From the NCBI RefSeq assembly GCF_042477335.2, contig NC_091256.1, positions 42,177,001 to 42,241,000 on the forward strand: 64,000 nucleotides of DNA, in the 5' to 3' direction. The position numbers and the translations under genes are program-made. This document shows, piece by piece, positions 11,791 through 23,540 of this stretch. The stretch's first letter is position 1; every line of letters begins with the position of its first letter. A model generated the notes under the pieces. The model was not told the DNA's origin. It searched no databases and was given only the letters and a program-made list of their open reading frames with translations. This DNA comes from Ovis canadensis. Lineage: Eukaryota; Chordata; Mammalia; Artiodactyla; Bovidae.

Positions 11791-12479
11791 AACACCCTGC
11801 CTATTATCCAGGGAATAGTCAGCATACAGCCTCATTGATTTTTTTTTTTTTTGTCATTCTTGATTTTAATTCATCCTGAAGGGCCAATCTCTGAGCTTTT
11901 CCTTTCATGTGGCCTTCTTTCTGTTCATTACTTTTCTCAGCAAAAAAAAAAAAAAAAAAATCACTGATTCCTGACACGAACAAAGGCAAGAAGGAAGCAA
12001 TTGTTTCCTGGAAGCATCTACATTTGTACCGATGTTTAAGCAGCTCACTTCCTGGGAAAAGTGTGACTTTGTAAGATGAAGACAATTGTCAAGGCTGCCT
12101 CAGGCATAAACAGCTCTCAAAAATGTTAATGAAAGGATAAAAATGAAGAAGAGGAGCTGCTGAATGTGTGCCCCTGGGATTCTAAAGTGCCAGAGGATTC
12201 ATGGAAGAAGGAAAAGGGTGTGTACAGGTGGGAGAGACCAGCATTAGGCTCCATGTTTATGCCATGGCCAGACTTCAGCTAATGTCCTTGTTCGTGTCTT
12301 GTCTGCCCCATCACAGCTTAGAGGGAAATACCCTGGAGAGCAGGAGTTTGTGTCTCTGTCAGGATTTCTAACAAGGGGCCCCCGTTGGTGCATCAGGCAA
12401 CCAGGCACTGAGGAAATCAAATTCCTCAGCCCTTTGAGAACAGCTATTTTCATTAACTCTAGTAATACAAACACTAATT

Positions 12480-12700
12480 ACTACTAAATACTGAGCTTTC
12501 ATCACTGGCAGGCAGTGTAAGGAGCACTCGACCGACAGTAGCTCATTCACTCTCCCAACAACTCTATGAGATGGGCAAACCATTATGTTTTCCATCTGAC
12601 AGTTAAGGAAATCAAGGCTCAGAGAGGTTAAGCATCTTACCCGAGGTCTCACAGCCACACCCAGAGCGGCTCTGCATGACTGTGGCTGACACCACACATG
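12480..12700 (+). mobile_element. MIR SINE
   Basis: Shows the MIR order: ggcaggcagtgtaaggagca, gctcattcactctcccaaca, ctatgagatgggcaaacc, gctcagagaggttaagcat, ggtctcacagcca. Better preserved than the other MIRs in the window. Confidence 0.8.
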
Positions 12701-13774
12701 GTATAACTCAACATGATAAGATGCATCGTGATAACTGGCCCCAGTGTCCTGTCCTCCTATTGGCTTGTCTGATCCTCACATGAACCGATGGGGTACTCAA
12801 GGGTGATGTTATTACTGCATCGTTAGGGAAAGGAAGCCACCTGCAGACATGCCGTGAAAGTGGCAGGGCACAGCTAGGAGGCTGGCAAATTCTGTCCTTT
12901 CCTCTTTGCTCAGGATCATTTCACCCAGTATTTTTCTTAAACCTTAGCTCCAGACTCTGCCTGTCATGCTCCCTGCACTGACCTGGGAGTGCTGGGAAGA
13001 GGTGCTGTGACATTCAGGGGTCAGTCGTGAAGAGAGGGAGGCACAAGGAAGAGCTGGTGAGTGCAGGACAGGAAAGGAGGGAAAGGAATTCTAGTGGAAG
13101 TAACACATTTTATTCCAGAGGCTAAGTTGTCCAGCACTGAGCCCCATATCATTGAAACAGTTGGGACCAGATCTGAGCTTTATTTTGTGGTAAATGGAAT
13201 GGTTAGGAACAAATAAATAAGAGACAATTGAATCTATCTTTCAAAGAGAGCAAAATTGTTCTGAATTGTTACTAGATGGTCGCTGTCATCCTGGGCTTTC
13301 TATTAAATGGAAATAACACTGTGAATGTTATTCTTTTCACTCAAAAATGTGTTTGGTTTTTTTTTTTTCTTTCTGGGTTCTTTGTGAGGCTTTTCTAGGA
13401 TTGCACATTCTACCCCATTAAGAGCTCTATAAATTCTTGTCTATTTCAGGATAGATATGCAATGTGATTTTGTGGCCTGGGAGCAGATTTGTAATATAGC
13501 CTTCATGTCTGGGTGATCGTCCACCACATGCAGGGGGAGAAAAAAATATCTCATTTTCAGGCGCTCTGGACTGAGACACACAAGAAATAATCCGGCAAGA
13601 GCAATGGTCACCACCCCGCTGCCCCCTCCTCCCCATCTGCTCCCAGGAGAGTGGGATCAAGCTCAGGGAAGCTGCCTCCAGCAGATGGGCAGGGATGGGG
13701 TTCAGACAGCGTCTCTGTCCCTCGGCCTGGTCTGTTTAGTGGGTGAACCCGGGAGTTGCAGTGATGGGCCTTAC

Positions 13775-13925
13775 ATTCACTGAGCCACTTGTTAGGGTCC
13801 AGCATCAGATACTGTTTGGTCGTCTCCAGCTCCTTCATCAGCCATTCGTACTTGGCTCGGACCTCCGCGATTCTCTGCTGGCGATGCTCCAGAATTTTCA
13901 GTTTTGCGTTAAAACACATGACCTC
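13775..13925 (-). CDS. KIF26B: KIF26B penultimate coding exon
   Basis: The exon codes for 50 residues plus the first base of a Phe codon. It starts E-V-M-C-F-N-A-K-L and ends LDPNKWLSE. The middle ([20 protein letters not shown], then MKELE) is strongly helical, with the heptad-like charge pattern of a coiled coil. The acceptor is gtcctag before GAGGTC; the donor is GAAT before GTAAGG. Phase 0 in and phase 1 out match both neighbours. Read past the donor, the frame continues for some distance, but that extension is intron. The match to KIF26B is from recalled family sequence. This tail segment is one of the best conserved parts of the protein outside the motor. Confidence 0.95.
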
Positions 13926-14385
13926 CTAGGACGAAGATGAGAAGGAGACGGGAGGTGAAGAGGGAAGGAAACGGGGACCTTCAGCTCCAATCCGGCCCAC
14001 GCAACCTCTTCTGGAAAGGAATACTTCTTATAGTCTGTGCAAGGAGGGCGCAGGGGGTTCAGCTCTGACGCCCACGCACAGAGACAGGACTATCACAGGC
14101 TTATCCCAAATTTAGAAGGCGATTGGCGTCCCAAGCTGGAGCCAGAAAAGCCCGGAGAGCCCACCAGCTCTCCCGGTCTTTGAACCTTCCACGTCTCCAG
14201 GTGGAGAAATAGGCGGCTCTCCCGAGGAGCTGGGTGCACAGGCCTGGCTGCCGGCCGGAGCAGCCCTCGCCTCCCACCCGCGCGGAAGCCGCTGGGGGTG
14301 TCCGGGACCTGTGCCCCCGTCTCAAGCACTGTCCCTGAGGGGCCGACAAGGGGACCTGCGGGGGCGCGGGGTGGAGGAGGCTCAC
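13926..14385 (-). other. KIF26B intron, 460 bp
   Basis: Short intron with GTGAGC donor (GT at 14385-14384) and AG acceptor at 13927-13926. No repeat was recognised. It is CpG-rich at its donor side, continuous with the GC-rich exon upstream. Confidence 0.9.
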
Positions 14386-14588
14386 CTTGCTGCTGCCCCC
14401 TCGTCGCCGCTGCAGCCGTTCCACGTCGTCGATTTCATAGACTTTAATCTCAAAAGGTTCCCCGAGGCCCCTCTGGGTGCTGCGCAAGGGGCCATCCACC
14501 CAGCGAACGCCCGCGCTATTGGTGGGTTTTCTCACGGGGGAGGGGGTGTCAAGGGACAGCGCCGGGATGAGCCTCCGTCTCTGGGAAC
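14386..14588 (-). CDS. KIF26B: KIF26B coding exon ([14 protein letters not shown])
   Basis: The exon encodes 67 residues, preceded by the last two bases of a Gly codon split by the intron. Landmarks in order are [41 protein letters not shown] and RRRGGSSK. The acceptor is ccctacctag before GTTCCC; the donor is AGCAAG before GTGAGC. The acidic segment ([12 protein letters not shown]) followed by RRR probably leads into the coiled-coil tail of the next exon. Phases agree with the large exon upstream (phase 1) and the next exon (phase 0). Recognised by recalled similarity to mammalian KIF26B. The exon is GC- and CpG-rich. Confidence 0.94.
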
Positions 14589-14945
14589 CTAGGTAGGGAA
14601 TCAAGTCCACAGATAATAGTTTTTGAATTTCTTTTGAACATATTTTTTAATTCAAGGGGTGGGGGCATGACAGCCTCCCCCCCACCCCCACCCTACCCCG
14701 ACCTATGGCAGAGCTGGGTTTGAAATGCTCCAACCTCCCACCACCTCAGCATCCACTCCCTTTCACTGGCACTTGCCTTCATCTCCACAAGTTCAACCCC
14801 CAGGGGTCTCCCCCTTAAAACACAAGGGCTGGAGGACACTAGAACTGAGAGCCACTCTGGCTGTACCCTCAGCATGGACACGTGTTAGCATGAAATTAGA
14901 GATGTTCAGTGTTAGGGGAAAATAGATGCTAGGATTTGATACTGT

Positions 14946-15190
14946 AGTAATGCATGGAAAATCCCATGGACGGAGGAGCCTGGTGGGCTGCAGTCCATGG
15001 GGTCATGAAGAGTCAGACATGACTGAGTGACTTCACTTTCGCTTTTCACTTTCATGCATCGGAGAAGGAAATGGCGACCCACTCCAGTGTTCTTGCCTGG
15101 AGAATCCCAGGGACGGGGGAGCCTAGTGGGCTGCCGTCTGTGGGGTCGCACAGAGTCGGACACGACTGAAGCGACTTAGCAGCAGCAGGA
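14946..15190 (+). mobile_element. Bov-A2 dimeric SINE
   Basis: Two related monomers in tandem. The first starts gcatggaaaatcccatgg and contains gtccatggggtcatgaag. The second starts ggagaaggaaatggcgaccc and ends gactgaagcgacttagcagc with an AGCAGC tail. The linker tttcgcttttcactttcatg is typical of the dimer. Confidence 0.92.
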
Positions 15191-15194
15191 GTTT

Positions 15195-15600
15195 ATTTGC
15201 TTCTAACAACAGTGGAATCAGCACTGCTCACACCAGGCCCTCCTGGACATGCTCTACACACTGTGAGGGAGACTGCTAGCTGTCCCCCAGTACCTGCCCT
15301 CCTCTTCAACCTCAGCAAGAGGCCCCGAGTGGGAGCTGGATGCACAGGGTACCAGGTGTACCCTGTGTAGTACATGTGACTTAAGCTCCACCAGTGCAAT
15401 GGAAGTGCCCTTCGCAACAGCTGTAATAGAAAGTGTCCTGAAAAGGTGAGGTCTGCCCTCCTTGTCCTCTCTTCTTTGTCTCAGATGGAATACGGCCTGC
15501 TGCCCAGTCCATGACGTGAAGATTGTAAATAACAGATAAACGAGACAAGCAGCCAGGATTCCTGGTACCCAGGAGACCTTCACATGATCGCCTATGCAGT
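15195..15600. other. Intronic sequence, nothing recognised
   Basis: Unique-looking sequence. Open frames on the minus strand (15583-15254 and neighbours) show no recognisable domain and lack splice-consistent conservation cues. Confidence 0.4.
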
Positions 15601-15935
15601 TTTTTTCTTTTTAAAAAAGACTTACTCTTTCTAGAGAAGGTTTAGGTTGACTGCTAAATTAAGAGGAAGGTACAGCAAGTTCCCATATACCATCGGGCCC
15701 CACAGACCCACAGCCTCCCCCACCATCAAGATCCCATCACAGAGGTACGTGTGTTACCGCCGATGAACCTGCACTGTCACGTCGTCACGCACATGGACAC
15801 CCAGAGTCCACAGTTTACACCAGGGTTCACTCTTGGTGTTTACGGCCTATGGTTTGGATAAATGTGTAGCGATATGTATCTGCCATGATAGCATCACACA
15901 GAGTATCCTCATTGCCCTAAAAACCCCCTTTTACA
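15600..15935. mobile_element. Probable old L1 3' fragment
   Basis: Has features of an old mammalian L1-derived stretch: the ggttcactcttggtgttta segment, then tatgtatctgccatgatagc and cacagagtatcctcattgcc. Diverged; subfamily and orientation not assigned. Confidence 0.4.
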
Positions 15936-16570
15936 TGAGAAAATTAATCTTATATTGTTATTGGGTTTCCTGTCACAGACAAGCCTAGTATGTAATTCTC
16001 ACAGAAGCAGAAAGTAAGGTACAAAAGACTTCAATAATTTGCCCAAAGTCTTAGTATTACCTTGTTTAAAAAAATCCATTGCCCACATTCTCCACCAAAA
16101 TAAGAAATATCAGATAATAAATGATCTTCCCAAAGGATGGGTTATGATTAAACACTACAGAACGTGGCACATAGTAGGCTGCAGTGACTGAGGATGGACA
16201 GGTGGGTGGTACTGCAGACCAGGATGAAGACCACAGGCGGGGATGGTGATATCCCAGGATGTTGTCACTGCCCGTATTCTGCTTCAGGGTCATGATCTTA
16301 CCTGTATCGTGTTTGTTAAACATCTTCTATTTTACCCCTAGTCTGAGTGGAGGGAATCTGTGAACTGGGAAACCAACGGTAGCCTCCCTGTGAAATGAAT
16401 TTGATTGCTGGGTCTGCAACGAGATGCCTCTGTCGTCCTTGGGACTTCCTTGAAAAATTGACCCGGTAAGCATCTGGCTCCAAAGTTTGCCCACCTCTTG
16501 GATTCCTGATACTCTTTAGCTGCTGGTGTCTGTATTGCGTTTGTGGTATTTGGTTGCAGTGCCCCTCGAC

Positions 16571-16632
16571 ATCTGGGACCCCAGAGATATCTGGGACCCC
16601 AGAGATATCTGGGACCCCAGAGATATCTGGGA
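16571..16632. repeat. 18-bp minisatellite, about 3.4 copies
   Basis: The unit atctgggaccccagagat repeats perfectly at 16571-16588, 16589-16606 and 16607-16624, followed by a partial copy. The unit is partly palindromic (ctgggacccc/agagatatct). It sits at the left edge of a possible LTR. Confidence 0.95.
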
Positions 16633-16689
16633 AGAGGGGTGGGCCAACATTGTAAGGGTCGAGCAGAATATGTAGGGGTGAAGTGTACT

Positions 16690-17060
16690 GTTATGCCATT
16701 TAAGATGGCTGTTCTCTTGCTTTCTATGCATTTCCCTGCTTAACCAGTCCCGGCTTCATTCACATGACTATCCAATCCTCTTAATTCTAGGGCTTAATCA
16801 ATCCCTGGTAACCAATGAGACTACCTGACATCAACTGCGCATGTAAATGGTAGCCTCTTTCTCCCCCAGGTAGCGAAAACTGCTGCCGTGTCCTGCCTAC
16901 TGCACAAGGTGGGGTGTCACTCCAGGACCCTTTGTGTAAGATCCCCTGTCCCTAAACCATTGATGTCTCTGTTGCTGTCTCCCAGCTCTTTCTTCAGTCT
17001 GGGCCAACTATAAGGTTTGCAGGCCTGTGGGGTGCAGCCCAACCCATACCATGCAGATTT
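16690..17060. mobile_element. Possible endogenous retroviral LTR
   Basis: The block contains LTR-like elements: tttaagatggctgttctc, a cacatgactatccaatcct CAAT-like part, catgtaaatggtagcc, and a promoter-proximal-like run ending ctttcttcagtctgggcca. No TG...CA ends or target duplication could be fixed, and no retroviral reading frame is visible. The call is tentative; an unrelated old repeat is possible. Confidence 0.35.
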
Positions 17061-17630
17061 GAGCCTTAAGAGGCAGGTCTCTAGAGGATTACAAGAAGCA
17101 ATCACTAAAGGACTGTCAGGACGGGGGTCCCCAGTGCACCAGGCACCACTTTTTTTGGTAACTGGTGACATGAGTGAGTGAAACCATGGCCTGGCTTCTG
17201 AGGATGGGGTCTAATCTTTTCACCCACATCTGAAGTGGATCTAGCCTTCTGCTTTGGGTGACTACCAGGTTTGTCCCCCTGGCTCTGGCCCCTATCCCGG
17301 TGGAAGGCTGCAGGCCTGGCCTCCTGGTAGGGAAGCCTGGTGCTGCCTCAAATAGCTGCATCTCATGAGGCACACACCTACCTGGCACCTTCTTTCTCCA
17401 GGACCAGACATTAGGAAGCTTGCTTCCTCCTAGAAGGAGGATGATTGGGAAACATGACACCATCCCAACAGGTTTGTCTTGAAGCTGAAGGAAGCCAGAT
17501 CTAATTTAACTCAGAATGGATATGTGGTCCCTCCTGCATCTGAGGGAGGATAATGGAGTCTGTGGGAAGCCTTGGCTAGCTGCATATAGAGGCTGAGCTG
17601 ATTCTGCTTTGAGATAGAATGTGTGTCTTT
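17060..17630. other. Intronic sequence, no gene seen
   Basis: Minus-strand open frames here (for example 17463-17116) show no known domain. The block might be internal sequence of the adjacent LTR-like element, but nothing supports it directly. Confidence 0.3.
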
Positions 17631-17633
17631 GAC

Positions 17634-17835
17634 CAGTCATTCATAGTGACCTACTCTTTGCGACCCCATGAACTGTAGCCCACCAGGCTCCTCTGTCCAT
17701 GGAATTTTTCAGGCAAGAATACTGGATTGGGTTGCCAGTCCCTTCTCCAGCGGATCTTCCCAACCCAGGGATCGAACCAAGGACTCCTGCATTATAGGCA
17801 GATTCTTTACCACCTGAGCTACCAGAAGGGACCCC
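17634..17835 (-). mobile_element. Bov-tA SINE, antisense
   Basis: Reversed full-length copy: ctctttgcgaccccatga, caggctcctctgtccatgg, ttgggttgccag, cagggatcgaacc and the reversed tRNA head ttctttaccacctgagct. The 5' end points to 17835. Confidence 0.93.
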
Positions 17836-18513
17836 ATTAAAGTCAGATTTGAGTGAGAGTGAAGGAGGGCAAGAGAACGTACACGCCATGATATGGCAGC
17901 CCTGAGAATACGAAGGATACAAAGCAGTGAGACTTTTCTGGAGGCCCCGCGAGATGGGCTGTATCGGTCAGTGGGCTGCTGTAAGGGGAAGCGCCGGTCC
18001 TTACAGCACCACCCCTGCGCTGTTTGGGGAACTCTGGAGGAGTGAGTGCCCTCTCTGCCCCACTCTCCCTCCATCTTCCTCCCCGATTCTGGTTGTTGCA
18101 TGCTGGGCCAGAGTGGCCTGTGTGATGTGGTGACCCCTCCAAAGAGAAGACACTGTACTTTTCTCCAGCTTCGAGAGATCCAGTGACTGCTAAGAAAAGC
18201 TTAAAATACCATAAGCTCAGAGAGGAAAAGAGCCAGAACTCTCTGAAAAAGAACCAGGGGGCCAAGGCACAGGAGAACCTTCTCACCAACCTAGGGAGCT
18301 AGGAATGTGAAAAGCCACTCCCTGCAGCTCCAGGTGGTGGCAGTGGTGGTGGAGCAGCGTTCAGGGCAGTACACGCCTGTTCAGAGCAGTCTTTCCTTCA
18401 GCAGACAACGAGGGACTCTAAACACAAAGTCAGCTTTCCCTACAGAACGTACTCTGTCCTCTAGGCTCGCTTGGTTTCATGTCAAATCTCATTGTGGGGG
18501 GCCAGATCTTTAT

Positions 18514-18570
18514 CTTGTGTGTGTGTGCCTGTGCAAACACACATGCACACACACACACACACACACACTA
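18514..18570. repeat. (GT)n/(CA)n microsatellite
   Basis: A short tgtgtgtgtg run, then a CA run (18549-18569) of about ten uninterrupted units. Likely length-polymorphic. Confidence 0.9.
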
Positions 18571-18985
18571 ACTTATGAAACATGGAAGTGTCAACCACTG
18601 AAGATGCCAACCACTGAAGTAAATATCTGTGTCCCTTACAGTGGAAATGAACCATCCGGTAGTTTGGGTTGTGATTTTTTTTTTTAATTGGCCTGAGCAT
18701 GCCAGCTGACTCTGAGCCAGCAGTTGTGCCTTTGGGGCTCAGCTCCAGTGAGACATGGCTGCTGCAGAACATGCATGGAGGCTAAAGAGCACCGAGCATC
18801 AGTGGGAAGATGTCCAGCTCTCAGGGACAAGGAGAGTCTGAGCGGCCTTCAGGTGGGGCCTTGGCCCTTGTTCCTCAGGCTGCAAACACTTGTCATGGGA
18901 CTCCTGGTAAGCCCTATTTTCTCAGTTGGATAATATATACTCAGCCCCTAGGGAGGTATATGTATGGGCATTGTGCCTGCTGCAA

Positions 18986-19197
18986 GTGCTAAGTCGCTTC
19001 AGTCGGCTCTTTGCGACCCTATGAACTGTAGTCTGCCAAGCTCCTCTGTCCATGGGGATTCTCCAGATAAGAATACTGGAGTAGGTTGCCATGCTCTCCT
19101 CCAGGGGACCTTCCTGACCCAGGGTTTGAACCCATGGTTCCTGTGGCTCCGGTACTGCAGGTGGATTCTTTACCACTAGCACCATCTGGGAAGCCAT
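18986..19197 (-). mobile_element. Bov-tA SINE, antisense
   Basis: Reversed copy from gtgctaagtcgcttcagtcg through ctctgtccatgggg, ggagtaggttgcca and ttctttaccactagcacca to gggaagcc. Nearly full length. Confidence 0.92.
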
Positions 19198-19324
19198 ATG
19201 GGCATCTATCTCAGTGCACCCATCTCACTGGGTGCATGGGTCCAGACATTTCTGGGATGACTCTAAGAATCTGTTTATGTGAGAAAAAGGGGAAGAACTG
19301 AGGAGGCTCATGGGATGGGTGGTG

Positions 19325-19830
19325 TATCACTTATCTATCACTGTGTGACCAATTAACCCTAAACCCAGCAGCTAAAAATCACAAATGTTGGCTCTCTCAC
19401 ACATTCCTATGAGGCAGGGATCTGGGAGAGGCTGATGGAGCAGGCAGTTTTGGCTGAGGGGCTCTTGTGATCTGCACTCAAGTTTTCAGCTCACGAGATG
19501 GGGCTGCCATCATCTGAAGGCTTGACTGTGGCTGGAGCATCCACTTCTAAGCTCAATGTTGTGGCTGTTGGCAGGAGTTTCAGTGCACTGCCTGGTGGGC
19601 CTTGGCACAGGGCTATTTATGGCATGGCAGCCAATCTACCCAGAGCAAGAAAGAGCAGCTCCAGTGTCTTTCACAACCTAATCCTGAAAGTGACATAACC
19701 ATCACTTTCATCTACCTTATTCAATTGGACACAGAGACCAACCCTAGTAGAGTAGGGGAGGGGATGAATCAAGGGTGATGCCAGGAGGCAGGGCCCATTG
19801 GGGAACACCAAGGAGTCTTGTTACCACAGA
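19325..19830. mobile_element. Old interspersed repeat, family not assigned
   Basis: Begins ttatctatcactgtgtgacc and continues with a block reminiscent of a widespread mammalian repeat (gaggcagggatctgggagag, ttttggctgagggg, gcttgactgtggctgga). I recognise the general pattern but cannot name the family with confidence. Confidence 0.35.
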
Positions 19831-20175
19831 TGGGAAAATATCAGGAATTAGGGTCTCTCTCTATTAGCCTCCTCATCTCTCCAGGGCACCCTATGAGATG
19901 AGAGCAGAGATCACCCTGATTGGTGAGAGAAAAGTAAAGAAGCCTGAAAGAAGAATGACATTTTACAGGGCTACAGTATCCTGATAGAGATATTCTGAAG
20001 GCTAATTTCTGTTATCTTTTTTCCATGCTTTTTTGCAATCTTCTCAACTTCCTCACCATGTCAATCAAGCCCTGCCAGGGTGAGAAGTGAGTGCCCAATG
20101 TCAAGTGAATTGCAGTCTAAGGGCTTCTCCTGTGTGTAGTGACTGGCTATCTTGGATTTTCTCAGAGTTCTGAAT

Positions 20176-20843
20176 TTCAGTTCAGTTCACTCACTCAGTC
20201 ATGTCTGACTCTTCGCTACCCCATGGACGGCAGCACTCCAGGCCTCCCTTGTCCATCACCAACTCACGGAGTTTACTCAAACTCAGAGTCGGTGATGGCA
20301 TCCAATCATCTCATCCTCTGTCGTCCCCTTCTCCTCTTGCCTTCAATCTTTCCCAGCATCAGGGTCTTTTCATATCAATCAGTTCTTTGCATCAGGTGGC
20401 CAAAGTATTGGAGTTTCAGCTTCAGCATCAGTCCTTCCAATGCATATTCAGAACTGATCTCCTTTAGAATGGACTGCTTGGATCTCCTTGCAGTCCAAGG
20501 GACTCTCAAGAGTCTTCTCCAACACCACAGTTCAAAAGCATCAATTCTTCAGCACTCAGCTTTCTTTATAGGCCAATTCTCACATTCATACATGACCACT
20601 GGAAAAATCATAGTTTTGACTAGATGGACCTTTATTGACAAAGTAATGTCTCTGTTCTTTAATATGTTGTCTAGTTTGGTCATAACTTTTCTTTCAAGTG
20701 TCTTTTAATTTCATGGCTGCAGTCACCATCTGCAGTGATTTTGGAGTCACCCAAAATAAAGTCACTGTTTCCACTATTTTCCCATCTATTTGCCATAAAG
20801 TGATGGGACCAGATGCCATGATCTTAGTTTTCTGAGTCACACC
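20176..20843 (-). mobile_element. BovB LINE 3' segment, antisense
   Basis: The BovB 3' end starts near 20176 (ttcagttcagttcactca) and runs to the RT region at about 20840 (the sequence coding MASGPIT). Landmarks: gttcaaaagcatcaattctt and gccatgatcttagttttctg. It is joined directly to an oppositely oriented BovB segment on its right. Confidence 0.92.
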
Positions 20844-21272
20844 CAGAAAACTAAATCAAGGCAAATTTGGCCTTAGAGTACAGAATGAAGCAGGGCAAAG
20901 GCTAATAGAGTTTTGCCAAGAGAATGCACTGGTCATAGCAAACACCCTCTTCCAACAACACAAGAGAAGACTCTACACATGGATATAACCAGATGGTCAA
21001 TACTAAAATCAGATTGATTATATTCTTTGCAGCCAAAGATGGAGAAGCTCTATACAGTCAGCAAAAACAAGACCGGGAGCTGACTGTGGCTCAGATCATG
21101 AATTCCTTATTGCCAAATTCAGACTTAAATAGAAGAAAGTAGGGAAAACCGCTAGACCATTCACGTGTGACCTAGATCAAATCCCTTACAATTATACAGT
21201 GGAAGTGAGAAATAGATTCAAGGGATTAGATCTGATAGACAGACTGCCTGAAGAACTATGGATGGAGGTTCA
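20844..21272 (+). mobile_element. BovB LINE 5' segment, inverted (sense)
   Basis: Sense BovB endonuclease-region sequence with landmarks ggcaaatttggccttagag, agggcaaaggctaatagag, ccgggagctgactgtggctc and gaagaactatgg. In LINE coordinates it lies 5' of the adjoining antisense segment, but in opposite orientation. The short direct repeat ttctgaa flanks the composite at 20168-20174 and 21273-21279. Confidence 0.9.
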
Positions 21273-21279
21273 TTCTGAA

Positions 21280-23515
21280 CTTGGTCACTGGAAAATCAGG
21301 TCCACAAATGAACTGATATCACCCAGAACTTGCATCCACTATTGGCCCCTCATGTCTCCTCCAGAAGTACACTGGTAATCTTACTTGGGGTGTGATGGGG
21401 AAAATAGAGGACAGGGGCCAGGGGAATGTGGTAAGACCAGAGGAAATGGAGTTTAATGCTATGAAGGGAATTTCAGAGGGAGAGATGGTGCCCTCGCTCT
21501 GCTGGAAACAGCATAGGAAACAACGGTGCCAAAATGCCATATCATCACTTGGAGAGAACTGACCACAGGGCTTTGGTCTGGGTCCGCATAGAAATACGAG
21601 TTCTTGGATTTCCAGCATGCTCTCAAGAAGATGCTTCCTGCTCTCCGCTGAGCCCAGTCCCTGCCAGTGACCACTCTACTCCAGGCTCCTGGAAGGTTGG
21701 GGAAGCGCCTTAGTCAGGCTATAGTGGTGTGGGACCTGTCAGATGCAGCTGTCTGGTTTGGGACCCCTCGTCCTGAACCAGCCTCCCCACTGATGCCAGT
21801 GGGTCATCAGAAGGATTCCTTCTTCTCTATCACTCCCTGCTCATCAGCACAGCACTCTGTATGGACATGGAGACGTCAAGTGTTAAACAGAAAACCTAAA
21901 GTTGATCAGTGCCAACAGTTTTGCTGCATGAAATGCCCCCAGTTGGACCTGAATCCCTTGCTCTCCCAGCCACTCCAGGCTTGGCTGCCAGCTGCATATG
22001 TTTGGAGGGGCCCCCAACCTGTCATGGCCCATCCCACCCTATTCTCCACAGCGCTGATGACTCCAGCAAGGAGTCTGATGTCAGGCCTTCCATTTTTACC
22101 ATCACTGAGTGCAGATAACAGTGTCCACACTGAATCTGAAGATGCTGCTTCTTAGGTCAAGTGTCAGAAAACACAGGCATTCCAAGTGCCGAGGCCCACA
22201 ACACGCCTTGAGGGACATACAGATGCCCACCCCGGCCGCCCATGGACAGCCCGCCATGTCAGCTTTCCGGCCATCACCCTCCATCTTCATTCTGACCCAG
22301 GGAAGCATCACTAGGAAGACAGTGAGTCAAAAAGCAGAAAGCACTGATGCTGAAAGGCTGCCCAGGCATCAGCGATGAGGAGGGGGAGGGGAAAGATCAG
22401 TGAGCATGGATTTACTGACCAGCGAGGGCCAGCCAGCCCCAGGCCTCCCAGATGGATGCAGATGTGGCTGCATGGGCAGCTGTAGGGCTCGAACTGATGA
22501 GTGAGCTCGTCCCAGGGTGCAGAGGAGATGGGGAGATGGCCAGTAATGGACCTGTCCTCTGGGCAGAGCCCAGGCCCCTCACATGCTCACTCGGTGCCTC
22601 TCAGCCCTGCACCCACCTCCACCCACACTGCACTCTAAGGAGCTTCCTCAGTGTCTTAGGGAGCCAGACTTTTCTATTTTTTCCAACTTATTGTCAAAAA
22701 GCTGTTTTATTTGGTACCCTTTCTCATCTGTTTCTAGATGAAGTCTCTTAGAAACACTCTAGTAATCTTAAATCAGCCAGCAAACCACTCACCTTAGCCC
22801 TGTTTCCATTAAGCTAGAGACCACTGTGTTTCCTGAAATTCATTAAAACAAAATAAGATTGCACCTGAGAACCGAATGGACCATGGGGAGGGGACAGAGT
22901 GAAGCATGGTGCTCTAGGCCCTTGGAGGAGTGACCAGTCACAGATTCCAGGGCAGAAGATCTGTAAACTGAACCCATCAGTCAGTAATGTTTACTCATCT
23001 CCCAGAGAAGGGAAGGCACAGTGTCTGGTGCTTAGAGTGGGAAAGAAAGTAAGAGGTTGGGTTCAGTGTTTAAAACACGGGTCACCAGCAGGGCATGCAA
23101 TCAGAAGTACATAGAAAAGAACTCAGCTAACCTGTAGGACCACACTACCAGCCAGCCAACCAACCAATGAATCAATCAACGGTGTCCACCTGATTCATGG
23201 TAATCTGCCCCAGCCCAGCTCTAGGGACTTGACAGGCTGAGTGAAGTGCTGAACAGGCCTCAGAGAAGCTCCTGCCAGGCAGGTCAAGCCCTGGGTATGT
23301 CTCGGAACTGACATGCTCCCTGGCTGGCTTCTCTCCTGGGCTTTCTGGATGTGGGGTCACACCACACTGGGGCTTGCTGCAGTGGAAATGAACTTCACTT
23401 AAACCTAATCTAATTTTCATATTTCCCTAGCCAGCCTGAGAGACAAGTGGGGAGAAAGAAAGGAGCCAAGGGGGTAATGCACCAGGTGTGGGGTCAAGTG
23501 TCAGGAACATGAGGA
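21280..23515. other. Intronic sequence, no gene seen
   Basis: No recognisable coding sequence or young repeat. The plus-strand frame 21667-22155 (162 aa) has no known domain and no supporting splice or start context. Treated as chance open frame. Confidence 0.45.
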
Positions 23516-23518
23516 AGA

Positions 23519-23540
23519 CAAGAGAGAGAGAGAGAGAGTC
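23519..23540. repeat. (GA)n microsatellite
   Basis: Short GA dinucleotide run, about ten units. A second GA run follows an A tract at 25359-25381. Confidence 0.85.

Larger units (their letters stand above)
8637..13774 (-). other. KIF26B last intron
   Basis: A 5.1-kb intron between the WLSE-coding exon and the terminal exon. The donor is TGAAT/GTAAGG (minus strand, GT at 13774-13773) and the acceptor AG is at 8638-8637. It holds a head-to-head SINE pair, an L1 3' end, a 1.6-kb antisense BovB and a MIR. No other exon was recognised. Confidence 0.85.

Noticed and set aside
16571..16632. CRISPR-like repeat
   Set aside because: The units are directly adjacent with no spacers, and the genome is a mammal's; it is a minisatellite.
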